Below, piece after piece: positions 40,458 to 49,058 of a DNA stretch of 64,000 bases. The position numbers were made by a program, and so were the translations under genes. Location: positions 1 through 64,000 of the forward strand of contig NZ_CBFHHE010000012.1 in the NCBI RefSeq assembly GCF_965655635.1, given 5' to 3'. The notes beneath the pieces were generated by a model that worked only from the letters and a program-made list of their open reading frames with translations, was not told the DNA's origin and did no database searches. Each line of letters starts with the position of its first letter. The first letter of the stretch is position 1. Origin of the DNA: Nereida sp965655635 (GTDB lineage Bacteria > Pseudomonadota > Alphaproteobacteria > Rhodobacterales > Rhodobacteraceae).

Positions 40458-42185
40458 TTAGGCGCGGATTAGGCCGAGGCTTTCAAGTTTAAGAAGCACT
40501 TGGTGCGCACAGTTATCGACATCGACGTTTTCGGTCTCAACACGCAATTCCGGGCTTTCGGGAATATCGTAAGGGTCTGAAATACCAGTGAATTCCTTGA
40601 TCTTTCCTTCGCGCGCAAGCTTGTAGAGACCCTTGCGGTCACGGTGCTCACATTCTTCAATTGACGTGGCTACGTGGACCTCGATGAAGGCGCCAAACTG
40701 TTCAATATCTTCGCGTACGGCGCGCCGCGTCGTGGCATAGGGGGCGATTGGTGCGCAAATGGCGATGCCACCGTTTTTGGTAATTTCCGATGCAACATAG
40801 CCAATGCGGCGGATGTTTAGATCGCGGTGCTCTTTCGAAAAGCCGAGCTCGGAGCTGAGGTTTTTGCGGACGATATCGCCGTCAAGCAAGGTTACGGGAC
40901 GTCCGCCCATTTCCATCAGCTTCACCATAAGCGCGTTTGCGATGGTGGATTTGCCAGAACCAGAATAGCCCGTGAACAGCACTGTAAATCCTTGCTGCGC
41001 GCGCGGTGGGCGGGTTTTGCGCAACTCGTTCACGACGGCCGGGAACGAGAACCACTCGGGGATTTCCAAACCTTCGGACAGGCGGCGGCGCAATTCGGTG
41101 CCGGAGATGTTCAGGATTGTGACGTCATCTTTGTCGGTAATTTCGTCAGCAGGTTCGTATTGGGCGCGGTCTTGGACGTAGACCATGTGTTTGAAATCAA
41201 CCATTTCGATGCCCATTTCCGCTTGGTGTTCGCGGAACAAGTCTTGGGCGTCGTAGGGGCCGTAAAAATCTTCACCGGCCGAGTTTGCGCCGGGGCCCGC
41301 GTGGTCGCGGCCAACGATGAAATGTGTGCAGCCGTGGTTTTTGCGGATGAGCCCGTGCCAAACCGCCTCGCGGGGGCCCGCCATGCGCATCGCCAGATTC
41401 AATAGCGACATGGTTGTGGTGGCTTGTGGGTATTGATCAAGGATCGCCTCGTAGCAGCGCACCCGCGTGAAGTGATCAATGTCACCCGGCTTTGTAAGTC
41501 CCACAACGGGATGAATAAGCAAGTTGGCTTGTGCTTCTTTTGCAGCGCGGAACGTCAGTTCTTGGTGGGCGCGGTGCAGTGGGTTGCGCGTTTGAAAAGC
41601 GACCACTTTGCGCCATCCAAGTTTGCGAAAATAGGCGCGCATTTCATTCGGTGTGTCGCGCCGTGCTTTGAAATCATAGTGAACTGGTTGCTGAATGCCT
41701 GTGACGGGACCGCCCAGATAAACCTTGCCTGCCGTGTTATGAAGATAGTTAACGGCAGGGTGCGCGCTGTCGTCGGCGCCAAAAACTTGTTTGGCTTCGT
41801 GGGCTTTGTCTGGTGTCCAGCGGTCTGTGACAGTCATGGTGGCGAGGATGACGCCCTCTTGATCGCGCAGGGCGATGTCTTGGCCGATTTCCAAACTTTC
41901 GGCGTAGTCTTCGGCCACATCAAGGGTGATTGGCATGGGCCAAAGGGTGCTGTCCGCAAGGCGCATCGTGTCCACGACGCTGTTGTAATCGTCTAGGGAC
42001 AAGAACCCTTTGAGTGGGTTGAACCCACCGTTCAACAAAAGCTCTAGATCGCAGATTTGGCGTGGTGTCAGATCGTGGCTAATCAGATCGCCTGCCTCGG
42101 CTTTAAGCTTTTGCGCGCTTTCATAGCTGACATAGAGTTCGGGGATTGGGGTAAGGTTAGCTGCCATTGTCATTGGATTACTCAT
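40458..42185 (-). CDS. bifunctional sulfate adenylyltransferase/adenylylsulfate kinase
   Basis: The 575-residue fusion has an N-terminal ATP-sulfurylase (LNGGFNPLKGFLS, TRNPLHRAHQEL with the HxxH motif, VGRDHAGPG) and a C-terminal APS kinase with Walker A TGYSGSGKST and the DGDIVRKNLSSELGFSKEHRDLNIRRIGYVASE region. It turns sulfate and ATP into APS and on to PAPS. A sulfurylase-then-kinase fusion of this order is typical of many alphaproteobacteria. Three ATG codons (42185, 42173, 42167) compete and none has a clean ribosome binding site. A terminator lies after the stop; no other sulfate genes flank it. Confidence 0.93.
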   Translation of the reverse strand: MSNPMTMAANLTPIPELYVSYESAQKLKAEAGDLISHDLTPRQICDLELLLNGGFNPLKGFLSLDDYNSVVDTMRLADSTLWPMPITLDVAEDYAESLEIGQDIALRDQEGVILATMTVTDRWTPDKAHEAKQVFGADDSAHPAVNYLHNTAGKVYLGGPVTGIQQPVHYDFKARRDTPNEMRAYFRKLGWRKVVAFQTRNPLHRAHQELTFRAAKEAQANLLIHPVVGLTKPGDIDHFTRVRCYEAILDQYPQATTTMSLLNLAMRMAGPREAVWHGLIRKNHGCTHFIVGRDHAGPGANSAGEDFYGPYDAQDLFREHQAEMGIEMVDFKHMVYVQDRAQYEPADEITDKDDVTILNISGTELRRRLSEGLEIPEWFSFPAVVNELRKTRPPRAQQGFTVLFTGYSGSGKSTIANALMVKLMEMGGRPVTLLDGDIVRKNLSSELGFSKEHRDLNIRRIGYVASEITKNGGIAICAPIAPYATTRRAVREDIEQFGAFIEVHVATSIEECEHRDRKGLYKLAREGKIKEFTGISDPYDIPESPELRVETENVDVDNCAHQVLLKLESLGLIRA

Positions 42186-42313
42186 TTGGGGTATATCGGT
42201 CCTAGGTGGCTTCCGGTTACCCAAGCAATGTGGCGAAAATCGTGCAATGGCGCGGCAATCCCGCCCAAACCGCGCCTAACTGTAATTAAACGCGGTTCGG
42301 GTGCATGATTGAC

Positions 42314-43252
42314 TTATTCGCCCGCCAAAAAACGTTCGGCTTCAAGGGCGGCCATGCACCCCATGCCGGCAGAGGTGACCGCTTGGCGGTATTTGTGGTC
42401 CGTCAAATCACCCGCGGCGAAGATGCCTGGGATGCTGGTTTCGGTGCTGTCTGGTTTGGTCACCACATAGCCGCCCATGTGTGTTTCAAGCACGTCTTTC
42501 ACCAATTCGTTGGATGGGGCGTGGCCGATCGCTACGAAGACACCCTTACAGGCGATGTCCTGTGTCTCGCCTGTTTTGACGTTGCGCACGGTGATGCCTT
42601 CCACCCCGAGAGGCGTGTCTGTGCCGGTAACCTCAACCATTTCATGATCCCACAGTGGGACGATTTTCTCGTTCTTCATCAGGCGGTCAATGAGGATTTT
42701 TTCAGCGCGCAGCGTGTCACGGCGGTGCACCAGCGTGACTTTTGAAGCGAAGTTGGTCAGAAACAACGCCTCTTCAACAGCAGTGTTGCCGCCACCGATC
42801 ACCACAATTTCCTGACCGCGGTAGAAAAAGCCGTCACAGGTGGCACAGGCCGATACGCCAAAGCCCTTGAACTTTTCTTCGCTTTCAAGCCCCAACCACT
42901 TGGCCCGCGCGCCTGTTGCCAGAATAACCGCATCGGCGGTGTAGGTCGTACCGCTGTCGCCGTGGGCGGTGAATGGACGGGAGGTTGTGTCGAGCTTAGT
43001 GATGATATCACCGATGATTTCGGTGCCCATGGCGGCGGCGTGATCTTGCATGCGGACCATCAAATCAGGGCCCTGAACTTCCGTATCACCGGGCCAGTTT
43101 TCGACCTCGGTTGTGGTGGTCAACTGGCCGCCTGGCTCAATACCCTGAACCAAAATTGGGTTCAGCATGGCACGACTTGCATAGACGGCGGCGGTATAGC
43201 CAGCAGGGCCAGAACCGATGATGAGAACTTTGGTGTGGCGTGTGTCGGCCAT
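42314..43252 (-). CDS. trxB: thioredoxin-disulfide reductase
   Basis: The 312-residue flavoenzyme has the FAD site VLIIGSGPAGYTAAVYASRA, the redox-active CATC in GVSACATCDGFFYRG, the NADPH motif VVIGGGNTAVEEALFLT, and the C-terminal GIFAAGDLTDHKYRQAVTSAGMG. It reduces thioredoxin with NADPH. The gene is divergent from an Lrp/AsnC regulator, with 211 bp between; the pair lies next to a repeated AAATATTG element. Confidence 0.97.
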   Translation of the reverse strand: MADTRHTKVLIIGSGPAGYTAAVYASRAMLNPILVQGIEPGGQLTTTTEVENWPGDTEVQGPDLMVRMQDHAAAMGTEIIGDIITKLDTTSRPFTAHGDSGTTYTADAVILATGARAKWLGLESEEKFKGFGVSACATCDGFFYRGQEIVVIGGGNTAVEEALFLTNFASKVTLVHRRDTLRAEKILIDRLMKNEKIVPLWDHEMVEVTGTDTPLGVEGITVRNVKTGETQDIACKGVFVAIGHAPSNELVKDVLETHMGGYVVTKPDSTETSIPGIFAAGDLTDHKYRQAVTSAGMGCMAALEAERFLAGE

Positions 43253-43380
43253 GGCGGGCTTCCCTTTATGGTGCGGCTTTTGAGGCCGTAAATGAGGTGG
43301 CAGAAGATTGCGGTCAGTGAAAAGATATAAACGGCATTTTCAGGGGTTGAAAGGGGGCGGCTAAGCGAATAGCTGCGCAT

Positions 43381-43406
43381 AAATATTGCGCAATGTTGAA
43401 ATATTG
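43381..43406 (+). promoter_or_regulatory. 18-bp-spaced AAATATTG repeats between trxB and Lrp/AsnC gene
   Basis: AAATATTG occurs at 43381-43388 and 43399-43406, with the palindrome ATTGCGCAAT at 43385-43394. Two AT-rich half-sites about two helical turns apart fit an Lrp/AsnC operator near the divergent promoters, but the factor is not proven. Confidence 0.4.
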
Positions 43407-43463
43407 TTGCGCGCTCAAAGCGGCTAACGTAAGAAAGGCGCTGAACTTTAGGGGGATACTTTA

Positions 43464-43964
43464 ATGGCTGGTGCAAAACTGGACCCGATTGACCGGATGA
43501 TTTTGGCCGAGCTTCAAGCGGATGGCCGCATGACAAACGTGGAATTGGCCAAGCGCGTTGGTATTTCTGCGCCGCCGTGTTTGCGCCGTGTGCGCACGCT
43601 TGAGGACGCGGGCTACATCAAAGGCTATCACGCACAGGTTGATGCGCGCGAGCTTGGTTTTGAAGTGCAGGTGTTCGCGATGGTGGGTCTACAGTCTCAG
43701 GCAGAGAATGATCTACGCGAGTTCGAGCAGCGTTGTGAAGGGTGGCCGTTGGTGCGCGAGTGTCACATGTTGAACGGTGAAGTTGATTTCATTTTGAAAT
43801 GTGTGGCCCCTGATCTGAGCAGCTTTCAGTCGTTTTTGACTGGCGAGCTGTTGACCGCGCCAAATGTTGGCAGCGTCAAAACATCGCTGGTCATTCGCGG
43901 CGCCAAAAACGAGCCGGGCGTGCCGTTTGACGTATTGGAAAGCCGTCTCAACACCGAGGCGTAA
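43464..43964 (+). CDS. Lrp/AsnC family transcriptional regulator
   Basis: The 166-residue protein has the AsnC-type helix-turn-helix (LDPIDRMILAELQADGRMTNVELAKRVGISAPPCLRRVRTLEDAGYI) and the C-terminal RAM effector domain (REFEQRCEGWPLVRECHMLNGEVDFILKCVAPDLSSFQ). It binds an amino-acid-like effector and forms octamers in known relatives. A GGGGGA site precedes ATG 43464. Its divergence from trxB suggests that it controls trxB and itself, perhaps through the AAATATTG repeats; this is inference. Confidence 0.92.
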   Translation: MAGAKLDPIDRMILAELQADGRMTNVELAKRVGISAPPCLRRVRTLEDAGYIKGYHAQVDARELGFEVQVFAMVGLQSQAENDLREFEQRCEGWPLVRECHMLNGEVDFILKCVAPDLSSFQSFLTGELLTAPNVGSVKTSLVIRGAKNEPGVPFDVLESRLNTEA

Positions 43965-43984
43965 GTCAGAAATATTCTGTGGGC

Positions 43985-44788
43985 TTAGGCGATTTGCTTG
44001 TCTGGCCCTTGGGCGTCACTGACGATGCGCGGGTACGCCAAAGGGCCGAAGTCACTGACGCGTGTGACATGCGGAAAAAACGATAAATAGAGTTCAAGCA
44101 TCTGCGCATTTGTTTGCGCGGTTGCCTGCTGGCCCGGGTGATAGGTCTCGATGCCCATACCGTTTGCGAAAATTACCGCATGCCGCTTTAGCGCAATATG
44201 GTAGATTTGAACGGGGCTTGACGGTGTGATCTCAATGACATTCATGCCGTCGATAAGTGAGCGCACAGGCACCAAAACGCCGTCGGTGCCTAACGTATCC
44301 GTGCAATTTTGCCCGCGTTGCAAGACGCGCGCTTTTGGTCCCAGCATGAGATCCGGAGCAGGCCTGCCCATCCCGAAACTGTCCATGGGTAACCGCATGA
44401 GGTGACCCATTTCAGGGGATTGGCGCGGTGCGTTTGGAACAAGCGTCAATGTGCCTTTCCAAAGAACGGTCTCTTGGGTGGTGCGGCTGTTGTGAGAGGT
44501 TGTGATTACATCTCCGGGCCACAGATCTTCAATCGCGCGTGGGCCGTCTGGTGTCGCGATGAGCGTTCCGCGCGCTATCGCCGCGAAGGCGCTTTCGAAT
44601 AAATCGGATGCCGGTGCGAGTTGTGAGATATCTGCGACCGTGCCGTCGGCCCGCAGGAAGCTGGCTTCGTACTTGCGCAGCAAGGGCTTCTTAGACTGGC
44701 GTGTCGGTTGTGCCGTGAGTGTGCGTGCTGACACGGCCGTTGGCTGTTTTGTACTTACTTGGGTTATGGGGCGTGGCGGATAATACAT
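43985..44788 (-). CDS. Hint-domain protein lacking the catalytic Cys
   Basis: The 267-residue protein has an N-terminal low-complexity basic region (1-60) and a Hint_2-type module from about 70: ARGTLIATPDGPRAIEDLWPGDVITT, LGPKARVLQRGQNC, VPVRSLIDGMNVIEI, HIALKRHAVIFANGMGIETYHPG. At the position of the nucleophilic Cys (seen as CFTNGTLI in the other Hint protein of the window) it has Ala70. Autoproteolysis is therefore unlikely, and it may be a structural or binding variant of the domain. A GAGG site precedes ATG 44788. It lies 19 bp after a small unknown gene on the same strand. Confidence 0.75.
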   Translation of the reverse strand: MYYPPRPITQVSTKQPTAVSARTLTAQPTRQSKKPLLRKYEASFLRADGTVADISQLAPASDLFESAFAAIARGTLIATPDGPRAIEDLWPGDVITTSHNSRTTQETVLWKGTLTLVPNAPRQSPEMGHLMRLPMDSFGMGRPAPDLMLGPKARVLQRGQNCTDTLGTDGVLVPVRSLIDGMNVIEITPSSPVQIYHIALKRHAVIFANGMGIETYHPGQQATAQTNAQMLELYLSFFPHVTRVSDFGPLAYPRIVSDAQGPDKQIA

Positions 44789-44807
44789 CGGCACCTCAAG
44801 GGGTTGT

Positions 44808-44978
44808 TTACGCGGCAGTTTTCTTATGTTCAGACGCCAGCGAAGATGATGTGGGTGTGGACTGGCGCGGCTCACTCAAGCGTATTTTCTTGCTGCTGCG
44901 TGACCACGGCATTTGGTGGTGTTGCGCAGTTTCGGATGCTGCAATTAGGAGGGTTATCCATTTGGGGTGCGCGGTCAT
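44808..44978 (-). CDS. small protein of unknown function, 56 aa
   Basis: The frame from ATG 44978 codes MTAHPKWITLLIAASETAQHHQMPWSR and then a basic, Ser/Thr-rich tail. A GGAG ribosome binding site lies eight bases before the ATG, and the spacing to the Hint gene downstream is 19 bp. The MPW-R motif followed by a basic region resembles short roseobacter proteins I recall, but no named family can be given. I see no other gene between 44979 and 45143. Confidence 0.5.
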   Translation of the reverse strand: MTAHPKWITLLIAASETAQHHQMPWSRSSKKIRLSEPRQSTPTSSSLASEHKKTAA

Positions 44979-45143
44979 GGCAGGCTCCGTACTCATTAAA
45001 GTTTGAGCCAACCTGCACCGCCAATGCGGCGCGATTACGGAAGAAACCACATCAAATGAGGTATGTTTAGGGCAGGACGATGGGTAATCTGCACCCACAA
45101 CATGGTTTCGCCGCAATAGTTAACAGCAAAAAACGCAAGCAGT

Positions 45144-45908
45144 TTACAAAGTAATGGCTGAGATTAATCGCCCGTAGTCAGCTTCGTTGTGATGACAGCT
45201 GCGACGATAACTAAAGAAGCGTTCTTGGGCGGCATAGGTGCAGTGACGTGTCCATTCCGCGTGTCCAACGCCAGCGTCACGCAGTAGTTTTAGGCCAAAG
45301 GATGGTAAATCAAATTGGTACTTCTGGGGGGCATTACCGCCAACAAAAAAACGCGCGTTTTCAGCGTCATGATCCATGAATTCTTCGAGGAACTCTTGGC
45401 CCACCTCGTAGTTTGCTTGGCTGATGCTGGGCCCAATTATGGCTGTGATATTCTGACGGACCGCGCCAAGTTTTTCCATTTGCGTGATGGTGTTTTCCAA
45501 AATGCCTGCCATTGCGCCGCGCCAGCCTGCATGAGCCGCGCCTATGATGCCTGCCTTTGGATCGCTGAACAAAACGGGCTGACAATCTGCAGTCAAAATG
45601 CCCAACACAGCCCCTTTGACATTTGTGACCATCCCGTCCGCGCGTGTTCTGCCTTCGGCTGCGTGGGCCGATGTGATCACATGAACGTCGGCGGAGTGGT
45701 GTTGAGGGACCGTGTGTAACTGTGTGACTGGCACTTCGAAATGTGCGGCGACGCGACTTCGGTTGATCGCAACGGCTTGCGATTGATCGCTGCTGCCTTG
45801 TCCGCAGTTCAGGCCGTGAAATATACCTGATGAAGCGCCGCCAACGCGGGTGAAAAAGCCGTGGCGACACGTGTGCAATGCGTCAGATGTGATGACATCA
45901 AGGGCCAT
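45144..45908 (-). CDS. pgeF: peptidoglycan editing factor / laccase-domain purine nucleosidase PgeF
   Basis: The 254-residue protein belongs to the YfiH/DUF152/LACC1 family. It has HGFFTRVGGASSG, the metal-ligand region VPQHHSADVHVI, ADGMVTNVKGAVLGILTADCQPVLFSDPKAGIIGAAHAGWRGAMAG, with the Cys and His that bind zinc. Family members have been reported both as peptidoglycan editors and as purine nucleoside-acting enzymes. It lies six bases after midA in the order lgt-midA-pgeF, so it is probably co-expressed with envelope genes. Confidence 0.92.
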   Translation of the reverse strand: MALDVITSDALHTCRHGFFTRVGGASSGIFHGLNCGQGSSDQSQAVAINRSRVAAHFEVPVTQLHTVPQHHSADVHVITSAHAAEGRTRADGMVTNVKGAVLGILTADCQPVLFSDPKAGIIGAAHAGWRGAMAGILENTITQMEKLGAVRQNITAIIGPSISQANYEVGQEFLEEFMDHDAENARFFVGGNAPQKYQFDLPSFGLKLLRDAGVGHAEWTRHCTYAAQERFFSYRRSCHHNEADYGRLISAITL

Positions 45909-45914
45909 AAAGGG

Positions 45915-47009
45915 TTAAAACTCCAGTCCGGCAATGGGGCGTGTGCCATGCGGCGTGATGCCCAATACTTTGAATAGAGTTCCCATTTCGTCAGGGTGGG
46001 TCAAGCGCTTATGCGCGGCGAAATGCTGCTCAAGGGCGGTTCCGCTGAGTTTATTGGCAAGGCTTTGGGCGCGCGCAGTGATGCCAAGACGTTCCAAAAA
46101 GACACCTTGGTGCGTCATCAAGGATGGTGCTGCACCGCTGGCTTTGGCGGCGTCTGCCAAGGCCTCAAAATCAACATGGGCGGTCAGGTCAGCGGTGCCA
46201 AGATGGGTCAATGGATCAACGGGCTTATGGTTTGATAGGGCCTGAAATGTATCGCCGTTGCTGCGCCAATCACCATAGTCGATCACAAGGCCCGCGCCGC
46301 CGTTTTGCGCGATATGCTCAGCAAGATGGGACATGATTGCAGTAGCTTGCGGGCATGTCTCTACGCGCATGTCGGGGGTCGTGTCATCCAATCGATGTTC
46401 CAGTGCGGCGATCGGGGCGGCGTCTGACAGGCCCATGATGAGGGTGCCGTCTTGTGCTGAGATCAAATGCTCGCGCCAGCCGTCTTTGTCACGGGTAAAC
46501 TGACGTATCGGAAGTGCATCGAAGAACTCGTTAGAGACTGCAAAAAGCGGTAGTTTGGGCAGATCCGTTACCGTGGTGTGATGGGTGACGTTGAGCCCTG
46601 AAAGAATGTCTAGCTGGGCTTTCTGCAGCACCGGTGATGCTTCGATCAGGTGAACTTCGGCTGCGTCATGAAAGCCTTTAACCCCTTTAGTTGCCCGTAA
46701 AATATCGGCCATTAGGGTTCCGCGGCCCGGGCCCAGCTCGGCCAGTGCAAAGCGGGTTGGTGTCCCCTGATCCATCCATGTTTGTGCAAGTGCAAGGCCG
46801 ATAACCTCACCAAACATTTGGCTGATCTCGGGGGCCGTTATGAAGTCACCAGTTACGCCCAAAGGATCGCGGGTTGTGTAATATCCCAACGTCGGATGTA
46901 GCATGCAGGTCTGCATGAATTGCGCAATACTCAGCGGACCTGTTGCTTTGATCTGTGCAAGCAGATGATCCTTGAGAGTGAGCTCGCGCGCGCCGTTTTC
47001 TTCCGTCAT
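45915..47009 (-). CDS. MidA-like class I SAM-dependent methyltransferase
   Basis: The 364-residue protein matches the NDUFAF7/MidA family: HPTLGYYTTRDPLGVTGDFITAPEISQMFGEVIGL, RFALAELGPGRGTLMADILR with the SAM-binding GPGRGT, and VSNEFFDALPIRQF. In mitochondria the orthologue methylates an arginine of complex I; the bacterial target is unproven. ATG 47009 overlaps the lgt stop codon by four bases (ATGA), so lgt-midA are coupled. An upstream frame start would lie inside lgt and lacks homology. Confidence 0.9.
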   Translation of the reverse strand: MTEENGARELTLKDHLLAQIKATGPLSIAQFMQTCMLHPTLGYYTTRDPLGVTGDFITAPEISQMFGEVIGLALAQTWMDQGTPTRFALAELGPGRGTLMADILRATKGVKGFHDAAEVHLIEASPVLQKAQLDILSGLNVTHHTTVTDLPKLPLFAVSNEFFDALPIRQFTRDKDGWREHLISAQDGTLIMGLSDAAPIAALEHRLDDTTPDMRVETCPQATAIMSHLAEHIAQNGGAGLVIDYGDWRSNGDTFQALSNHKPVDPLTHLGTADLTAHVDFEALADAAKASGAAPSLMTHQGVFLERLGITARAQSLANKLSGTALEQHFAAHKRLTHPDEMGTLFKVLGITPHGTRPIAGLEF

Positions 47010-47884
47010 CGCAAAGCGCGCCGGATCAAAAAGAGCCCTACAAGGATCATGGGCAAAGACAGAAACTGCCCCATGGTCAGCCCGTATCCGTTGACTTGCC
47101 ACGCCAGCCCGAGCGGGTTGTTCAGCGTCACAAATTGCGCGTCGGGCTGGCGGACAAATTCGACGGCAAAGCGCGCCATTCCGTACCCTGCAAGGAAGAT
47201 GCCGGTCGCAGCACCTTGCCGTCTCAGCAGGCCGCGGCGGAAGGCCAAATACAGCAAAAACGCTCCCAAGATGAGACCTTCAAATGCGGCTTCATAGAGT
47301 TGTGAGGGATGGCGCGCACATGCGCCGATAATACCCTCACAGGCTTGGGCGGCCTCACCCGGGAAGATCACCCCCCAAGCTGCGTCTGTCGGGCGGCCCC
47401 AAAGTTCGGCGTTGATGAAGTTTGAAACGCGGCCAAGAAGTAGCGCGGGCGGGACAGCAATTGCCAAGCTATCAGCAAGCGGCCAGAGGGCGACCTTGTT
47501 GCGGCGGGTCCAGACGTAGGCCAGCAAGACCACGCCCAAGAAGCCCCCGTGAAATGACATACCGCCGGTCCAGATGGCCGGAATTTCAAGTGGGTTTTGC
47601 AGGTAATAGGCAGGTTGATAGAAAAAGACGTAACCCAAGCGGCCACCCAAAATGACACCAACCACGATCCACGTCAGAAGGTCCTCGGCCTGTTCTGGGC
47701 TGAAGGGGCTTGTGTCTTTTGACCACAAAGCGGGACGGCGCAAAGCGGCGACTATGATGCGCCAACCGATGACGATGCCGGCGATGTAAGCCATTGCATA
47801 CCAGCGAAGGGCGAATTCCATGCCAAACAGAGAGATGCTGAAAATGTTTGGCGACAAATTAGGAAATGGGATCGCGGCGAGCAT
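47006..47884 (-). CDS. lgt: prolipoprotein diacylglyceryl transferase
   Basis: The 292-residue inner-membrane enzyme has seven or so helices, the FHGGFLGV region with the catalytic His, and the signature GRVSNFINAELWGRPTDAAWG (family motif GRxxNFxNxExxG). It moves diacylglycerol from phosphatidylglycerol to the lipobox Cys of lipoproteins such as the two in this window. GGAGG ahead of ATG 47884 fixes the start; a longer frame to 47938 is not needed. It is the first gene of lgt-midA-pgeF and is divergent from the UbiK-like gene. Confidence 0.96.
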   Translation of the reverse strand: MLAAIPFPNLSPNIFSISLFGMEFALRWYAMAYIAGIVIGWRIIVAALRRPALWSKDTSPFSPEQAEDLLTWIVVGVILGGRLGYVFFYQPAYYLQNPLEIPAIWTGGMSFHGGFLGVVLLAYVWTRRNKVALWPLADSLAIAVPPALLLGRVSNFINAELWGRPTDAAWGVIFPGEAAQACEGIIGACARHPSQLYEAAFEGLILGAFLLYLAFRRGLLRRQGAATGIFLAGYGMARFAVEFVRQPDAQFVTLNNPLGLAWQVNGYGLTMGQFLSLPMILVGLFLIRRALR

Positions 47885-47983
47885 AAATAGGACCTCCGGC
47901 GGTTGTGTCGCGTGTGCGGCCCTTGAGACTGACCGCAATTCTGCCCATATAGGATGTAACAGTTAGCGGAAAGGCCAGACCAA

Positions 47984-48238
47984 ATGCAAACGCGTAACAA
48001 AATTATGGACGACATCAGCCAGCTTATGACCAACGCCATGGGTGTTGCCCAAGGTGCCAAGGATGAAGCGGAAAATGCAATGAAATCAATGATGGACCGT
48101 TGGTTGGCGGACCGTGAGTTGGTAACACGCGAAGAGTTTGACGCCGTGCGTGCGATGGCTGTGAAAGCCCGTGAAGAGAATGCAGCCTTGCTTGCACGGC
48201 TTGAAGCGCTTGAAGCAAAGGGCAAGAAAAAGAGTTAA
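47984..48238 (+). CDS. ubiK: UbiK/BMFP-domain family protein
   Basis: The 84-residue, mostly helical protein has a polar N-terminal helix and the family C-terminal coiled coil ELVTREEFDAVRAMAVKAREENAALLARLEALE, with the conserved VTREEFDxV motif. In gammaproteobacteria UbiK is an accessory factor for aerobic ubiquinone synthesis and forms membrane-associated trimers. Its role in alphaproteobacteria is less clear. GGAAAGG precedes ATG 47984. It stands alone after the divergent lgt. Confidence 0.8.
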   Translation: MQTRNKIMDDISQLMTNAMGVAQGAKDEAENAMKSMMDRWLADRELVTREEFDAVRAMAVKAREENAALLARLEALEAKGKKKS

Positions 48239-48526
48239 GTAGCTCCTTTACCCTAATTGGATTTCGAAATTTGAGCCGGCTCTTCTTTGTGAAGGGTCGG
48301 TTTATTGTGCTTGCTTATCACGATTGCCGATTATGCGGCAAAAATAGTGGTAAATGCGATCTTACCCACAAGTTATTGAGGTTATCCCCAAATATTGTCT
48401 TTACAGGCCCCCATGCGATGGCACAGCATGTAGCTAAGGGGCGAGCGGCAACCACACCCCCTTGAGTAGGTACCCTAGCGCTAGGTCGACTGCCATCGAC
48501 AGCGCCAACACCTGAAAGGCCACAAA

Positions 48527-49030
48527 ATGGCACTCTCTGAGCAGTATTTGGACGCCGAAGACCTTCATCCAATTGATATTGTTGAACATCTTGCTGAACA
48601 TCATGATTGGCAGTTTGATCGTATTCATGATGATCAGATCGCAATGGCGGTCGAGGGGCAGTGGCGGACGTATTCAATTACGCTGGCTTGGGTCGCATCC
48701 GATGAGACGTTGCGGTTAATTTGCACGTTCGACATGGAGCCGCCGAAAGACCAGATACCTACGTTAATGGAGGCCCTTAACGCGGTGAATGACCGGTGTT
48801 GGGCAGGGGCGTTTTCGTATTGGGAAGAGCAAAAGCTGATGGTGTTCCGATACGGGTTGATCCTTGCGGGCGGGCAGATTGCCAGCCCCGACCAGATTGA
48901 CACGGCAATCAATGCAGCAGTTATGTCCGCTGAACGGTATTACCCTGCGTTTCAGCTTGCGACATGGGGCGACGCCAGCGTTGAGGCTGCCTTACAAACT
49001 GCCATTGCGGAAGCTTACGGGCGCGCCTAA
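48527..49030 (+). CDS. YbjN domain-containing protein
   Basis: The 167-residue protein has the YbjN fold, which resembles secretion chaperones: VEHLAEHHDWQFDRIHDDQIAMAVEGQWRTYSITLAWVASDETLRLICTFDMEPP, KDQIPTLMEALNAVNDRCWAGAFSYWEEQKLMVFRYGLIL, ending GDASVEAALQTAIAEAYG. The family has no confirmed reaction; roles in stress sensing have been reported for E. coli YbjN. AAAGG precedes ATG 48527. It is 28 bp upstream of proC, likely in one unit with proC-csaA. The 288 bp before it hold no other gene that I can see. Confidence 0.87.
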   Translation: MALSEQYLDAEDLHPIDIVEHLAEHHDWQFDRIHDDQIAMAVEGQWRTYSITLAWVASDETLRLICTFDMEPPKDQIPTLMEALNAVNDRCWAGAFSYWEEQKLMVFRYGLILAGGQIASPDQIDTAINAAVMSAERYYPAFQLATWGDASVEAALQTAIAEAYGRA

Positions 49031-49058
49031 CTTGCCTTGAAAACGGCAGGGGGCAGCT

